Source: Trebonia kvetii (GTDB taxonomy: Bacteria > Actinomycetota > Actinomycetes > Streptosporangiales > Streptosporangiaceae). Taken from it: a stretch of DNA of 64,000 nucleotides. Of this stretch, positions 51,997-61,263 are shown in pieces (position 1 is the stretch's first letter; each line of letters starts with the position of its first letter). The notes beneath the pieces are model-generated. The model saw nothing but the letters and a program-made list of their open reading frames with translations. It had not been told where the DNA came from and ran no database searches. The translations under genes were made by a program, and so were the position numbers. The stretch spans positions 620,001 to 684,000 of the forward strand of contig NZ_RPFW01000002.1 of NCBI RefSeq assembly GCF_007827045.1. The letters are read 5' to 3'.

Positions 51997-52249
51997 CAGC
52001 AGGCCCGGGATCCCGCCGGTCAGGATGGCACCGCCGACCTCCTACAGCAGGGGTGCCGCGGTCAAGGCATACGGAGTTTGGGGGAACAAACCGGATCAAA
52101 TCAGGCGCATTTTGGCCCCGAAGTCAGTACATGTCTCTCCGTGCACCCGCCCGGCCATGATCAGATTGCCGCCAGGATGGGAGTTTCCGTGATAGTGCGG
52201 GAGACGCGCCGCATGGGCCGAGGGTCGCACCGCCGGCGATCTCCGCCGA
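51997..52249. other. Gap without a recognisable gene
   Basis: This 253-nt stretch holds the possible degraded 5' part of the membrane protein (52000-52065) and an AT-richer patch near 52075-52140. I find no terminator or promoter that I can support. Confidence 0.4.
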
Positions 52250-53215
52250 TCAGCGCATCGCGGACCAGACGAGCTGGGACAGGTGGTTAATCGTCTGTAT
52301 GCCGTACTTCTCCGTCGCGGTGCCGGTGCTGAAGACGGCGATCAGGTAGTCGCGGCCGTCGCCTGATATCCAGCCAACGCTGTTGACCTGCCAGTTTGAA
52401 TTCACGCCGTCGAGCGGCAGCCAGCCGTTCTTCAGCGCCACCTTCACCCCGGCGGGAACGCCAGCCGACACGCCCCAGCGCTGGCCGAGGGCGATGTGCT
52501 CGAGCAGGGACAGGGCGTAGGAGCGGGCGGCGTGCGACAGCAGCGGCCGCTCCCCCGGCAGGACGAGCTGGCGCAGCAGAACCAGCTGGTCGTACGGAAC
52601 GGTGGTGGTCAGCCCCCAGCCGGGCCACGGGAAGCCCGCGCAGGTGACGCACGCCGAGGGGGCCGTCCTCGTCAGCCCGGCCCGGTCGTTGTAGGCGGCG
52701 AGGCCGACAGCGCCGCCTGCCTCGTCCCACAGGCTGGTCGCCGCGTCGTTGTCGCTGTCCTCGATCATGGAACGGGCCAGCGACTTGTCCGCCGCCGACA
52801 GCCCGGACACGCCGCCGCGGGCGAGCAGCGCCTCAAGGATGTCGAGCTTGACGACGCTGGCCTCGGCCTGCACCGGCCCGTCGCCGAGCCGCCAGGACTG
52901 CCCGGTGGTCACGTCGTAGACGGCGGCGCGCACGGTGCCCGAGCGGCCCGCCACCCACGCTGCCGCGGCGCCGGACAGCGGGTTGGCGCGCGGGGCGCCA
53001 GGCGACGATCCCTGCGGTCCCAGCGCGGCGCCAGCGGCGGAACCTGATGGCCCGCCGGAAGCCCCGGCAATGGCCGCGGCACCGCCAGTTCCCGCCGCCC
53101 CGGCGGCCGAGTCGCCGCCACGCCCGCGCAGCACGATGAACAGCCCGATGACGAGCACGAGGGCGGCAGCCACGGTGACCGCCACGCCAGCAACGGCGCG
53201 CCCGGCGCTCACCAT
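52250..53215 (-). CDS. Class A beta-lactamase-like serine hydrolase, membrane-anchored
   Basis: 321 residues. An N-terminal membrane helix (VAVTVAAALVLVIGLFIVL) is followed by a Gly/Ala/Ser linker and a penicillin-recognising domain with SVVK (SxxK) and SDN (EDSDNDA). The usual KTG reads KNG (KNGWLP). The Glu166 region of true beta-lactamases is not evident, so it may be a peptidoglycan-related hydrolase or binding protein. ATG 53215 has GGAGGG 8-9 nt upstream. It is 89 nt downstream of the liv operon on the same strand. Confidence 0.82.
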   Translation of the reverse strand: MVSAGRAVAGVAVTVAAALVLVIGLFIVLRGRGGDSAAGAAGTGGAAAIAGASGGPSGSAAGAALGPQGSSPGAPRANPLSGAAAAWVAGRSGTVRAAVYDVTTGQSWRLGDGPVQAEASVVKLDILEALLARGGVSGLSAADKSLARSMIEDSDNDAATSLWDEAGGAVGLAAYNDRAGLTRTAPSACVTCAGFPWPGWGLTTTVPYDQLVLLRQLVLPGERPLLSHAARSYALSLLEHIALGQRWGVSAGVPAGVKVALKNGWLPLDGVNSNWQVNSVGWISGDGRDYLIAVFSTGTATEKYGIQTINHLSQLVWSAMR

Positions 53216-53304
53216 GACCGCTGCCCTCCTTGCCGACCCGGGAACCACTCCAGGCCCATCCGGAACGAGTCCGGGACTGATCCGGACCGGTCAGGGCCCA
53301 GAAG

Positions 53305-54141
53305 CTACCGGGGCATCATATGCGGGACGGCGCGAACAGGGCGTAATTCTGCTTTCTCCCCCGCGCCGGACGCGTCGCCGAGCGCCTCCGCGACGGACCC
53401 GTCGAGCACCGCGCTCGCCTCGACCGCAGACCCGCGCAGCAAGTACGCGGAGTGCAGCCGGTCCGGGTGTTCCTTGAGTTCGGCCGCCGTGCCCGAGTAA
53501 CGCAGCACGCCGCCCTCCATCACGTGCGCCCCGGTGGCCAGGGACAGCGCGACGGTGGCGAACTGCTCGATGAGCAGGATGCCGACGCCGCTCGCCGCCA
53601 CCTCGCGGATCACCGGGATCAGCTGGTTGACGATGACCGGGGCCAGGCCGAGTGACAGCTCGTCGATGAGGATGTACCTCGGCTGCGAGACCAGGGCCTG
53701 CGCGAGCACCACCATCTGCTGCTCGCCGCCGGACAGCAGCCGGGCCGGGACGGTGAGCCGCTGGCCGAGCCGGGGGAACAGCTCGAGCGCGCGCGCCCGC
53801 CCGTCGGCCGCGTCCTTCTTGCTCAGCGCGTAGGTGGCGACCCTGATGTTGTCGTCGACGGACAGGTCGGGCAGTAGCCGACGGCCCTCGGGGACGATCG
53901 CCACGCCGGCGGCGCGGATCCGCTCGGGGCGCTGGCCCGCCAGTTCAGTCCCGTCGAGCAGCACCGAGCCCGGGCGCGGCCGCAGCACTCCGCCGACGGC
54001 GAGCACAAGGGAGGACTTGCCCGCGCCGTTCGGCCCGAGCAGCGCGGTGACCTCCCCGGCGGGCACCGTGATGGTCACGTCCTTGACCACCGGCCGGCCG
54101 CCACGCTCGACGGTGATGTCACGGAGTTCAAGCTGGCTCAC
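53305..54141 (-). CDS. Branched-chain-type ABC transporter ATPase LivF (second system)
   Basis: 278 residues. Walker A GPNGAGKSSL, signature LLSGGEQQMVVLAQAL, Walker B ILIDELSLGLAP, switch LLIEQFATVAL. About 40 extra residues follow the usual LivF end and look unstructured. GTG 54141 lies 2 nt after the LivG stop. It is the last gene of a complete SBP-LivH-LivM-LivG-LivF operon. Confidence 0.92.
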   Translation of the reverse strand: MSQLELRDITVERGGRPVVKDVTITVPAGEVTALLGPNGAGKSSLVLAVGGVLRPRPGSVLLDGTELAGQRPERIRAAGVAIVPEGRRLLPDLSVDDNIRVATYALSKKDAADGRARALELFPRLGQRLTVPARLLSGGEQQMVVLAQALVSQPRYILIDELSLGLAPVIVNQLIPVIREVAASGVGILLIEQFATVALSLATGAHVMEGGVLRYSGTAAELKEHPDRLHSAYLLRGSAVEASAVLDGSVAEALGDASGAGEKAELRPVRAVPHMMPR

Positions 54142-54143
54142 GG

Positions 54144-54854
54144 TTAGATCACCTCCGCCGTTCCGAGGTAGGCGCGCATCACGTTCTCGTCGCGCAGCAC
54201 CTGCGCGGTCGGGCCCGACGCGATCAGCTTGCCGAAGTCGAGCACGGCGGTGGTGCCGCAGACCGCGGAGACCAGGGACATGTCGTGGTCGACCAGGATG
54301 GTCAGCGCGCCGGTGTGCTCGGGGATGTTCTTGATGACGCCGGTCAGGTGCTCGGTCTCGCTGTCGGGCAGGCCGGCGGCCGGCTCGTCGAGCAGCACCA
54401 GGCGCGGCTTGCCCGCGACGGCGCGCGCCACCTCGACGAGGCGCCGCTGGCCGGCGGTGAGCGACCCGACCTTCGCGTCCGGCGAGATGCCGCCGCCCAC
54501 GAACTCGATCGCGGCGAGCACGTCCGCGCGGCGGGCGGCCCCGCGCATCGCGGAGTGAATCATCGCCACGTTGTCGTAGACGCTGAGCGCGGAGATCGCC
54601 TGCTCGGTCTGGAAGGTGCGGCGGATGCCCCACCGGGCCCGGCGGAAGTGCGCCATGCGCAGCAGGTCGTCGCCGAAAGCGGTGACCGAGCCGGCGGCAG
54701 GCCTGACGAAGCCGGACAGCACGTTGAAGAACGTGGTCTTGCCCGCGCCGTTGGGGCCGATGAGCCCGCACACCCCGCTGTCAAAGTGCAGGTTCATGCC
54801 GTCGAGCGACGTCACGCCGCCGTACCTGACGGTGAGGTCGGTGACCTCGATCAT
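54144..54854 (-). CDS. Branched-chain-type ABC transporter ATPase LivG (second system)
   Basis: 236 residues. Walker A GPNGAGKTTFF, signature SLTAGQRRLVEVARAV, Walker B LVLLDEPAAGLP and switch ILVDHDMSLV. ATG 54854 overlaps the LivM stop (ATGA). It pairs with LivF to energise the LivHM channel. Confidence 0.93.
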   Translation of the reverse strand: MIEVTDLTVRYGGVTSLDGMNLHFDSGVCGLIGPNGAGKTTFFNVLSGFVRPAAGSVTAFGDDLLRMAHFRRARWGIRRTFQTEQAISALSVYDNVAMIHSAMRGAARRADVLAAIEFVGGGISPDAKVGSLTAGQRRLVEVARAVAGKPRLVLLDEPAAGLPDSETEHLTGVIKNIPEHTGALTILVDHDMSLVSAVCGTTAVLDFGKLIASGPTAQVLRDENVMRAYLGTAEVI

Positions 54855-55996
54855 GCCGTGTCGCCGCCCTTCGTGCCCGCAGCAGTGCCGCCCGTGGCTG
54901 AGCCGCCCGAGACTGGCGCGCCCGCGCGATGTGCCCCGGCTGGCCGCCGCCACAGCCGGCTGATCAGCCTGTACAGTCGCCTCATGTCCTTAGGGAACTG
55001 GTCGGCGAGGCCGGCCGGCGCGGTGGTGAGCACCTGGAGAACGCCGATACCGAACACGATGGTGAGCCAGTCGAAGGCCACGCCGAGGTTCTGCAGGATG
55101 GCCGGAAGCAACTGCATCAGCAGCGCCGCGATCACCGCGCCCCACAAGTTGAACACGCCGCCCATCAGCGCCACCGCGAGCAGGATGATCGAGTCCTGGG
55201 TGGTGAAGTTGATGGAGTACAGGTAGTGCGCCTGTCCGGCGAGCACCGCGCCCGCCACGCCGGTGATGAACGAGGCGAGCGCGAACGCCCACAGCTTGTA
55301 GAACGTCACGTTGATGCCGGCCGCCAGCGCCGCGGGCTCGCTCTGCCTGATCGCCGCCCAGGCCCGGCCGGGCCCAGTGCGCAGGTGCAGGAAGACAAGA
55401 GCGAACATCACCAGCGCGACCACGACCGCGAACCGGAAGTACGCGGGGTCGGTGCCGGCGATCGAGGGCCGCCTGATCGGCGGGATGTGCACGGAATTGC
55501 CGTTGTAGCCGCTGAAGCCACCGCCGCCGTTGGGGAAGTTCACCGTGGCCAGGATGACCGTGATGGCGCCGGCCAGCATCAGCGTGATCAGCGCCAGGTA
55601 CAGTCCGCGCATCCGCAGCGCGGGCAGCCCGATCGCGGTGCCGATCAGCATGGTGACCAGGCCGGCCTCGATCAGCACGACGGGATACGGCTGCGTGGTG
55701 GCGTACAGCAGGCGCGCCCCGGTCCAGGCGCCGATCTGGATCACGGCGCCCTGGCCGAGCGAGAACAGGCCCACCCTTCCGACGAGTACCCCAAGGCCGA
55801 GCGCGACGACCGCGTAGATGGCGGCCAGGGTCAGGTAGCCGGTGTAGTACCCGTTCATGAACCCGGGGAGCCCGAAGATCACGAACAGGACCAGCGCGGC
55901 CGCCACCCCAAGCCTTACCGGGTTATCGGGGACGCGCAGCAGCTGGCGCCGCTGCGCGGCGGCGGCGGTGTCCTCGGCTCCCGTGGTGTCGATCAC
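54851..55996 (-). CDS. Branched-chain-type ABC transporter permease LivM (second system)
   Basis: 381 residues with ~9-10 membrane helices; GLGVLVGRVGLFSLGQGAVI and RAWAAIRQSEPAALAAGINV are LivM signatures. A Pro/Gly-rich C-terminal tail of ~40 residues extends past the fold. GTG 55996 overlaps the LivH stop (GTGA), with GGAGG just upstream. Confidence 0.92.
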   Translation of the reverse strand: MIDTTGAEDTAAAAQRRQLLRVPDNPVRLGVAAALVLFVIFGLPGFMNGYYTGYLTLAAIYAVVALGLGVLVGRVGLFSLGQGAVIQIGAWTGARLLYATTQPYPVVLIEAGLVTMLIGTAIGLPALRMRGLYLALITLMLAGAITVILATVNFPNGGGGFSGYNGNSVHIPPIRRPSIAGTDPAYFRFAVVVALVMFALVFLHLRTGPGRAWAAIRQSEPAALAAGINVTFYKLWAFALASFITGVAGAVLAGQAHYLYSINFTTQDSIILLAVALMGGVFNLWGAVIAALLMQLLPAILQNLGVAFDWLTIVFGIGVLQVLTTAPAGLADQFPKDMRRLYRLISRLWRRPAGAHRAGAPVSGGSATGGTAAGTKGGDTA

Positions 55997-56892
55997 GAAG
56001 CCTCCTCGCCGGAGCGGCCCATGACCGTCTGGTGCCGCGATACCCATAGCAGCGCGACTGCGGCGAGCACGAACGGTGTCATGTCCCGGTAGTTGGACAG
56101 CGCGGTGAAGGTCGTCGCCATGTCGTGGATCATCCCGATGACGAGCGCCGCCACGAACGTGATGGTGATCGACCGCAGCCGTGCGATCAGCGCGGCGGCC
56201 AGCGATGAGATCACCAGGTAGGTGAGCGTGGTGGCGTCGAGCGAGACGAGATCCTGCAGCAGCAGCCCGGCGATGCCGGCCAGCACTCCGCAGCCGAACC
56301 AGGCGGCCGCCTCGACCCGGCGCACGGGTACCCCGAGCGTCGCGGTGATCTCCCGGTCGTTGGCCATCGCCCGCATCGCGGTGCCGAGCTTGGTGTACCT
56401 GAGGAACGCCCCGGTGCCCACGGTCAGCGCCACCCCTGCGGCGACCCCGATCACCTCGGTCCAGGTCACCTGGATGCCGGCGACGGTGAAGCCACCGCCG
56501 TCCGTTGGCAGCGGGAGCGACCGCGCCTGTCCGCCGCTCGTGGTCCACAGCAGGTCCATCGCCCCGGCGAGGATCAGGGTGAGGCCCAGCGTGGCCACCG
56601 CGCGGACAAGCGGGCCACGCGCGGCCAGGGGCGGTCCGAAGACCGTCCCGTAGCCGAGCGTAACCACGCCGCCAAACAGGATGCACACGATCCACGCGAT
56701 CCACTGCGGGATCCCGCCCTGGACCATGGACCACGCGATGAGCGCGCCGAACGCCCCCACCGCGCCGAACGCAAGATAAAGCACGCCCGTAGCGCGGTAG
56801 AGGACAACCAGCCCCACCCCGGACAGGGCATACACCCCGCCCAGGGCGAGACCGCTTATGATGAACGGCTCGAGTTCAGACCAGCTTGGCAT
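55993..56892 (-). CDS. Branched-chain-type ABC transporter permease LivH (second system)
   Basis: 299 residues, ~8 helices. GLALGGVYALSGVGLVVLYR and TKLGTAMRAMANDREITATL are family signatures. ATG 56892 follows GGA at a short distance; homology begins there. It lies 16 nt after the binding-protein gene, so they share an operon. Confidence 0.92.
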   Translation of the reverse strand: MPSWSELEPFIISGLALGGVYALSGVGLVVLYRATGVLYLAFGAVGAFGALIAWSMVQGGIPQWIAWIVCILFGGVVTLGYGTVFGPPLAARGPLVRAVATLGLTLILAGAMDLLWTTSGGQARSLPLPTDGGGFTVAGIQVTWTEVIGVAAGVALTVGTGAFLRYTKLGTAMRAMANDREITATLGVPVRRVEAAAWFGCGVLAGIAGLLLQDLVSLDATTLTYLVISSLAAALIARLRSITITFVAALVIGMIHDMATTFTALSNYRDMTPFVLAAVALLWVSRHQTVMGRSGEEAS

Positions 56893-56908
56893 TGTTCCTT
56901 GTTTACTG

Positions 56909-58318
56909 TCAGGCGCCGAGCGACGTCGCGTCCGCCGGCGCACGGCCCGCGAGCTTGACGTACTGCGCGATCTGCGGGTCGTCGGTGGAGATGTTCAGGC
57001 ATCCGGAACCGGGGACGAGCAGCATCTGGCCCTTGTTCGGCGTGACGGTGTAGTCCGCGTTGTTCGGGATGTGCATCGGGTAGTTGCCGTAGGTGAACTG
57101 CCCGCAGAGCATGCCGGTGTTGGCGTTCTTGAGCGCCTTGAACGCCGCGTTCACCGACTGCACGGTGTAGTCGCCCGTGATGGTCTCAAGCGCCTGCACC
57201 GCCAGCCGGGCCTCGACGAAGCCGAACTGGCTGAACGAGCCGATGCCGCCGGAGACGTTCGAGCCGTACTGCTTGAGGATGGCACGGTACAGGTTCATCG
57301 TCGCCGTGTTGGTCCCGTCGGCCGGGGTCAGCTCCGCGTTGATGAACAGCTTGTTGTCGAAGGCGGTGCCGAGCGCGCTGGCCAGGAAGTCGGTGTCGCA
57401 GGGGGTGGAGCAGCCCCACGCCTTGACGTTGTTCTGGATGTGCAGCTTGGCCGCGGCCTGCAGGATCTTCAGCGCCTCAGGCGGGGTGAAGTTCAGCACC
57501 ACGGCGCCGTTCTTGCCTGCCGCCTGGACCAGCTGCAGAGCGACGGAGTTCGCGCTCTGGATCGGCACGTTGGTGGTGAACGTCTGGATCGGCACGTTCG
57601 CGGCCGCGGCGATGGCCTTCGGGCCGGCGGCGATGTAGTCGGTGCCGGGAACGTTCGACTGGTCGAATGCGACCTTGTCCACCTTCACCGTGTTGATCAC
57701 GTACTGGACCGCGCCGTCCGAGCTGTAGCGCGGGCCCATGTTGACCGCGGCGCTGTTCGAGGTCGACCAGCACTCCGGCGCGATGCCCGAGTCGATGATG
57801 TCGTAGCCCAGGCCCTCCCAGTACTTGTGGTCGATCGTGCACTCGAGAATCGAGGTGTTGCCTACGATGCCGACCACATGGTCGCTCTGCACGAGCTCCT
57901 TGGACACCGACCCGATCTGCGACGGGTTGGTCTGCTCGGTCTTGATGAAGTACTTGATCGGGTGGCCGTTGACGCCGCCGTTCGCGTTCACGCAGTTGAA
58001 GTAGGCCTGCGCCATGTTCGCGATGTCGGTGAACGAGGTGCCTGGCTGGTCGGTGTTGATCGTTCCGAGGTTGATCGGCGTGCCGGTGGCGGCGACACCC
58101 GGCTTCGTGCCGCACGTGGTGGTGTCGACCGCGCCCGCGCTCGCCGTGCTCGACGCCGACGAGGAGGCGGGGGCGGAGCTGCTCGCGGCCGGGGCGCTCG
58201 ACGATGCCGGCGGGCTACTCGTCGTGGAACTGGAACTGCACGCGGCAAGGACGCCAAGCGACAGCGCCGCGACGGCGGTCGCCGCCGTCCGCGCACTCCA
58301 GTGGAAGGATCTATTCAT
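56909..58318 (-). CDS. Branched-chain-type ABC transporter binding lipoprotein (second system)
   Basis: 469 residues. The signal peptide ends with lipobox VLAAC followed by a long Ser/Ala/Pro stalk. The mature type I binding fold (INLGTINTDQPGTSFTDIAN; VVGIVGNTSILECT) carries extra Cys residues (ECT, ECWS, GCSTPC) that could form disulphides. It is the first gene of the second liv operon. Ligand unknown; it is only distantly similar to the binding protein at 29167. Confidence 0.9.
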   Translation of the reverse strand: MNRSFHWSARTAATAVAALSLGVLAACSSSSTTSSPPASSSAPAASSSAPASSSASSTASAGAVDTTTCGTKPGVAATGTPINLGTINTDQPGTSFTDIANMAQAYFNCVNANGGVNGHPIKYFIKTEQTNPSQIGSVSKELVQSDHVVGIVGNTSILECTIDHKYWEGLGYDIIDSGIAPECWSTSNSAAVNMGPRYSSDGAVQYVINTVKVDKVAFDQSNVPGTDYIAAGPKAIAAAANVPIQTFTTNVPIQSANSVALQLVQAAGKNGAVVLNFTPPEALKILQAAAKLHIQNNVKAWGCSTPCDTDFLASALGTAFDNKLFINAELTPADGTNTATMNLYRAILKQYGSNVSGGIGSFSQFGFVEARLAVQALETITGDYTVQSVNAAFKALKNANTGMLCGQFTYGNYPMHIPNNADYTVTPNKGQMLLVPGSGCLNISTDDPQIAQYVKLAGRAPADATSLGA

Positions 58319-58908
58319 GTGTTCTGCCTTCTGGTGGCTAACGGAGAAACATTTTTCTTCCGAACGGGTGCCTGGCTTTGCCTGTCAGGCCGCCATTACA
58401 CCCGGGAGCTAGCCGAAGAAGAGACCGTCGACATCCCACGAGTAAACGGCGCTTCTTTGCACTGCTTTCCATGGTGACCTAGGTGATTTGAGTTCAAGCA
58501 GCTATCAGGTGTTCTTCTGGGATTATCGCCATGCGGTGCGGACGGGTCATCCCCCCGCAGAGAACGTTTTCATCACGTTTCGCCGCTTATCAATCCTCCT
58601 TCGCGCCCTGGACCGCCCCGCGCCGGGCCCGGCTTAACGGCGACGATCGCATGGCTGCTGACCCCGGACAATGCCCGGTCCGCCAAACTCACCGGGCCGA
58701 TTACTACGGCCGGCCACAAGGATTTTCGTCACTCTGATTAACTGGAGTAACATCAAGAACATCATTTGCCGCCACGCGCCCGTCCGTCACCGCGTCGTCA
58801 CCGGCAGGCCGGAGCGCGCGGGCCACCATGCATCAATCCCTGCGATGCGTGGCATCTCCAATCGGAATACCTGCGGAATTCCTTAAGCGCCGGCTTTATG
58901 CAATGCAG
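58319..58908. other. 590-nt intergenic region upstream of the second liv operon
   Basis: No convincing gene. It holds a copy of the TTTTCTTCCGAACGGGTGC element (58353-58371) about 40 nt before the binding-protein start, a short GC hairpin near 58537-58559, and AT-richer stretches (58460-58580 and 58715-58775) suited to promoters for the minus-strand operon. No riboswitch consensus was recognised. Confidence 0.5.
58353..58371. repeat. Dispersed CCGAACGGGTGC element
   Basis: TTTTCTTCCGAACGGGTGC matches 33899-33917 at 18 of 19 positions and shares its core with the CCGAACGGGTTCG copies. Confidence 0.65.
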
Positions 58909-58948
58909 AAAAAAAGACGCGTGCCCCGCGGATCGCGGGGCACGCGTC
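58909..58948 (-). terminator. Strong rho-independent terminator of metK
   Basis: GACGCGTGCCCCGCG (58916-58930) and CGCGGGGCACGCGTC (58934-58948) form a perfect 15-bp stem with loop GAT. On the minus strand it starts 16 nt after the metK stop and is followed by seven T (58915-58909). Confidence 0.95.
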
Positions 58949-58963
58949 GTGCCTGAAGGGAAA

Positions 58964-60166
58964 CTAAGCCAGGCCCGCCTGCGTGCGGAGCTGGTCGGCC
59001 TTGTCGGTCCGCTCCCAGGTGAAGCCGTCGCCGGTACGGCCGAAGTGGCCGTAGGCGGCGGTCGGCTGGTAGACCGGACGGCGCAGGTCGAGGTCGCGCA
59101 GGATGGCGCCTGGCCGCAGGTCGAAGTTGTCCTGGACCAGCTCGACGATGGTCTTGCGGTAGATCTTCTCGGTGCCGAACGTCTCGATGAGCAGCGACAG
59201 CGGCCTGGCAACGCCGATCGCGTAGGCGACCTGAACCTCGGCGCGGTCGGCGAGGCCTGCCGCGACGATGTTCTTCGCCACGTACCGGGCGGCGTAGGCG
59301 GCCGAGCGGTCCACCTTCGACGGGTCCTTGCCGGAGAACGCGCCGCCGCCGTGCCGCGCGAAGCCGCCGTAGGTGTCGACGATGATCTTCCGGCCGGTCA
59401 GCCCGGTGTCACCGACCGGGCCGCCGATGACGAACCGCCCGGTGGGGTTGACGTAGAACTCGTCGCGGAGACGGGCCGGATCGTACAGATCGCCCGGCAG
59501 CACCTGGGTGACGACCTCCTCCCACAGCGCCTCGGGCAGCTTCGACTCCACGCCGTCCTGGTGCTGCGTGGAGATGAGCACCTTCTCGATCTCCACCGGC
59601 TTGCCCGCGTCGTCGTAGCGCACCGTCACCTGGGTCTTGCCGTCCGGGCGGAGGTAGGGCAGCAGCCCGGAGTGGCGGACCTCGGACAGCTTCTTGGACA
59701 GCTTGTGCGCCAGGATGATCGGGGTCGGCATGTACTCGGGCGACTCGTTGGTCGCGTAGCCAAACATCATGCCCTGGTCGCCTGCGCCGATCCGGTCGAG
59801 CGGGTCCTCGGAACCGCCGACCCGGCCCTCGTGCGCGGTGTCCACGCCCTGGGCGATGTCCGGTGACTGCCGGTCCATGGCGACGATCACGCCGACCGCG
59901 TTGCCGTCGAAGTAGTACTCGCCGTTGTTGTAGCCGATCTCGTTGACGACCTTGCGGGCGACGGCCGCGTAGTCGATCGTCGAGGCGGTGGTGATCTCGC
60001 CGGCCACCACGATCAGCCCGGTGGTCAGCATGGTCTCGCAGGCGACCCGGGACAGCGGGTCACCGGCGAGGGCGGCGTCGACCACCGCGTCGGAGATCTG
60101 GTCGGCGATCTTGTCCGGGTGCCCCTCCGTCACCGACTCGGAAGTGAAGAGGAATCCGCTATCCAT
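58964..60166 (-). CDS. metK: S-adenosylmethionine synthetase
   Basis: 400 residues, full length. [20 protein letters not shown] (ATP/Met site), [12 protein letters not shown], and [19 protein letters not shown] (phosphate loop) are intact. It makes SAM from Met and ATP in the cytoplasm. AGGAGA precedes ATG 60166. The start overlaps the end of a MetE-like gene by 8 nt, and a methyltransferase-like gene is upstream of that, so SAM synthesis is coupled to Met formation in one operon. The operon ends at the strong terminator 58909-58948. Confidence 0.97.
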   Translation of the reverse strand: MDSGFLFTSESVTEGHPDKIADQISDAVVDAALAGDPLSRVACETMLTTGLIVVAGEITTASTIDYAAVARKVVNEIGYNNGEYYFDGNAVGVIVAMDRQSPDIAQGVDTAHEGRVGGSEDPLDRIGAGDQGMMFGYATNESPEYMPTPIILAHKLSKKLSEVRHSGLLPYLRPDGKTQVTVRYDDAGKPVEIEKVLISTQHQDGVESKLPEALWEEVVTQVLPGDLYDPARLRDEFYVNPTGRFVIGGPVGDTGLTGRKIIVDTYGGFARHGGGAFSGKDPSKVDRSAAYAARYVAKNIVAAGLADRAEVQVAYAIGVARPLSLLIETFGTEKIYRKTIVELVQDNFDLRPGAILRDLDLRRPVYQPTAAYGHFGRTGDGFTWERTDKADQLRTQAGLA

Positions 60167-61259
60167 GGCTGTCTCCTGAGATCTGGGAGTCGCTGTCTCC
60201 CGGGACGGGAGAAAGGCTATTCGGTTGTGGGCCTAGCTCTGACCGGACAATCGCCGCGCCAGATACCATAGCGCGCAGCTTCCGCCGCGCCACATCCGGT
60301 GCGAGGTGACGCAGCCCGCAGTCGGGATTGATCATCAGCCGTTCGGCGTCGATGTACTCAAGCGCCCGTCCGATTCTGGCGGCGACAAGCTCCGGGCTTT
60401 CCACGGCGGGCGACTTGACGTCGATCACGCCGAGGCCGAGCGCCTTCGGCCAGCCGTACTCCCTGATCAGCCGGAGGTCTTCCAGGCCCTTGCGGGCGAA
60501 TTCGAGTACGAGCTGGTCGACGCGGGCCTCGAGCACCGCGGGGAACAGGAAGTCGTAGTGGCCCTCCCAGGACGGGCGGGCGTAGCGGTTGCCGTAGCAG
60601 ACGTGCAGCGCCCAGGTGGCGGGCACGCCGTCGGTGACGATGTTGACCGCCTCGACGGCGAGCGCCGCCTGGTCCGGATAGCCGGCCAGGAACGGCTCGT
60701 CGATCTGGAGGAAGAGGGCCCCGGCGTCGGTCAGCGCGCGCGCCTCGGTATTGAGCCGCCTGGCCAGGGCCCGGACCAGATCGTCCGGGCTGGCATAGGC
60801 GCCGCCGTCAAGGCGCCGCGACAGCGAGAACGGGCCGGTGAAGGAGAATTTCACCGGCCGGTCGGTCAGCGCGCGGGTGAACTCGTAGTCCGCGGCCAGG
60901 CCTAGTGCCGATTTGTCGCCCTCCGGCAGCGGCGCGCTGACCTCGGCCTCGTAGTAGTCGTAGTAGTCCGACTTGGCCCGCTGCGCGATGTGCACGCCGG
61001 GGATCCTGGCCAGGAAGTAGTCGATGTCGTTGTCCCTGCGCAGCTCGCCGTCGGACACGATGTTGATGCCCGCCTGCTCCTGGTCCTTGATCGCGGCCTT
61101 GATGACCACCTCGTGGATCTCTGCCAGGTGGGCCGCGCTGATCCGCCGCTGGTAGAACTCGGTCTTGAGCCGCTCAAGCCATTCCGGCACCGAGTAGGAG
61201 CCGACCACCGTGGTCGGCAGCAGCGGAAGCGGGCGGTCCTCGTTCTCGATCAGCGTCAT
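60159..61259 (-). CDS. Core MetE-like methionine synthase (C-terminal catalytic domain only)
   Basis: 366 residues, about half of classical MetE: the N-terminal folate-binding half is missing. [19 protein letters not shown] opens the barrel; zinc ligands are His and Cys in LHVCYGNRY and Cys in [20 protein letters not shown] and [11 protein letters not shown] are substrate motifs. Core MetE proteins can methylate homocysteine from methyl donors other than methyl-folate. Position between an unknown methyltransferase-like gene (4-nt gap) and metK (8-nt overlap) implies Met made here feeds SAM synthesis directly. AGGGAC precedes ATG 61259. Confidence 0.88.
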   Translation of the reverse strand: MTLIENEDRPLPLLPTTVVGSYSVPEWLERLKTEFYQRRISAAHLAEIHEVVIKAAIKDQEQAGINIVSDGELRRDNDIDYFLARIPGVHIAQRAKSDYYDYYEAEVSAPLPEGDKSALGLAADYEFTRALTDRPVKFSFTGPFSLSRRLDGGAYASPDDLVRALARRLNTEARALTDAGALFLQIDEPFLAGYPDQAALAVEAVNIVTDGVPATWALHVCYGNRYARPSWEGHYDFLFPAVLEARVDQLVLEFARKGLEDLRLIREYGWPKALGLGVIDVKSPAVESPELVAARIGRALEYIDAERLMINPDCGLRHLAPDVARRKLRAMVSGAAIVRSELGPQPNSLSPVPGDSDSQISGDSHG

Positions 61260-61263
61260 CGGC

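Noticed and set aside
58671..58886. Small 71-residue protein in the gap before metK's terminator
   Set aside because: Composition is unlike the neighbouring genes' coding bias, and no ribosome site or homology is visible.
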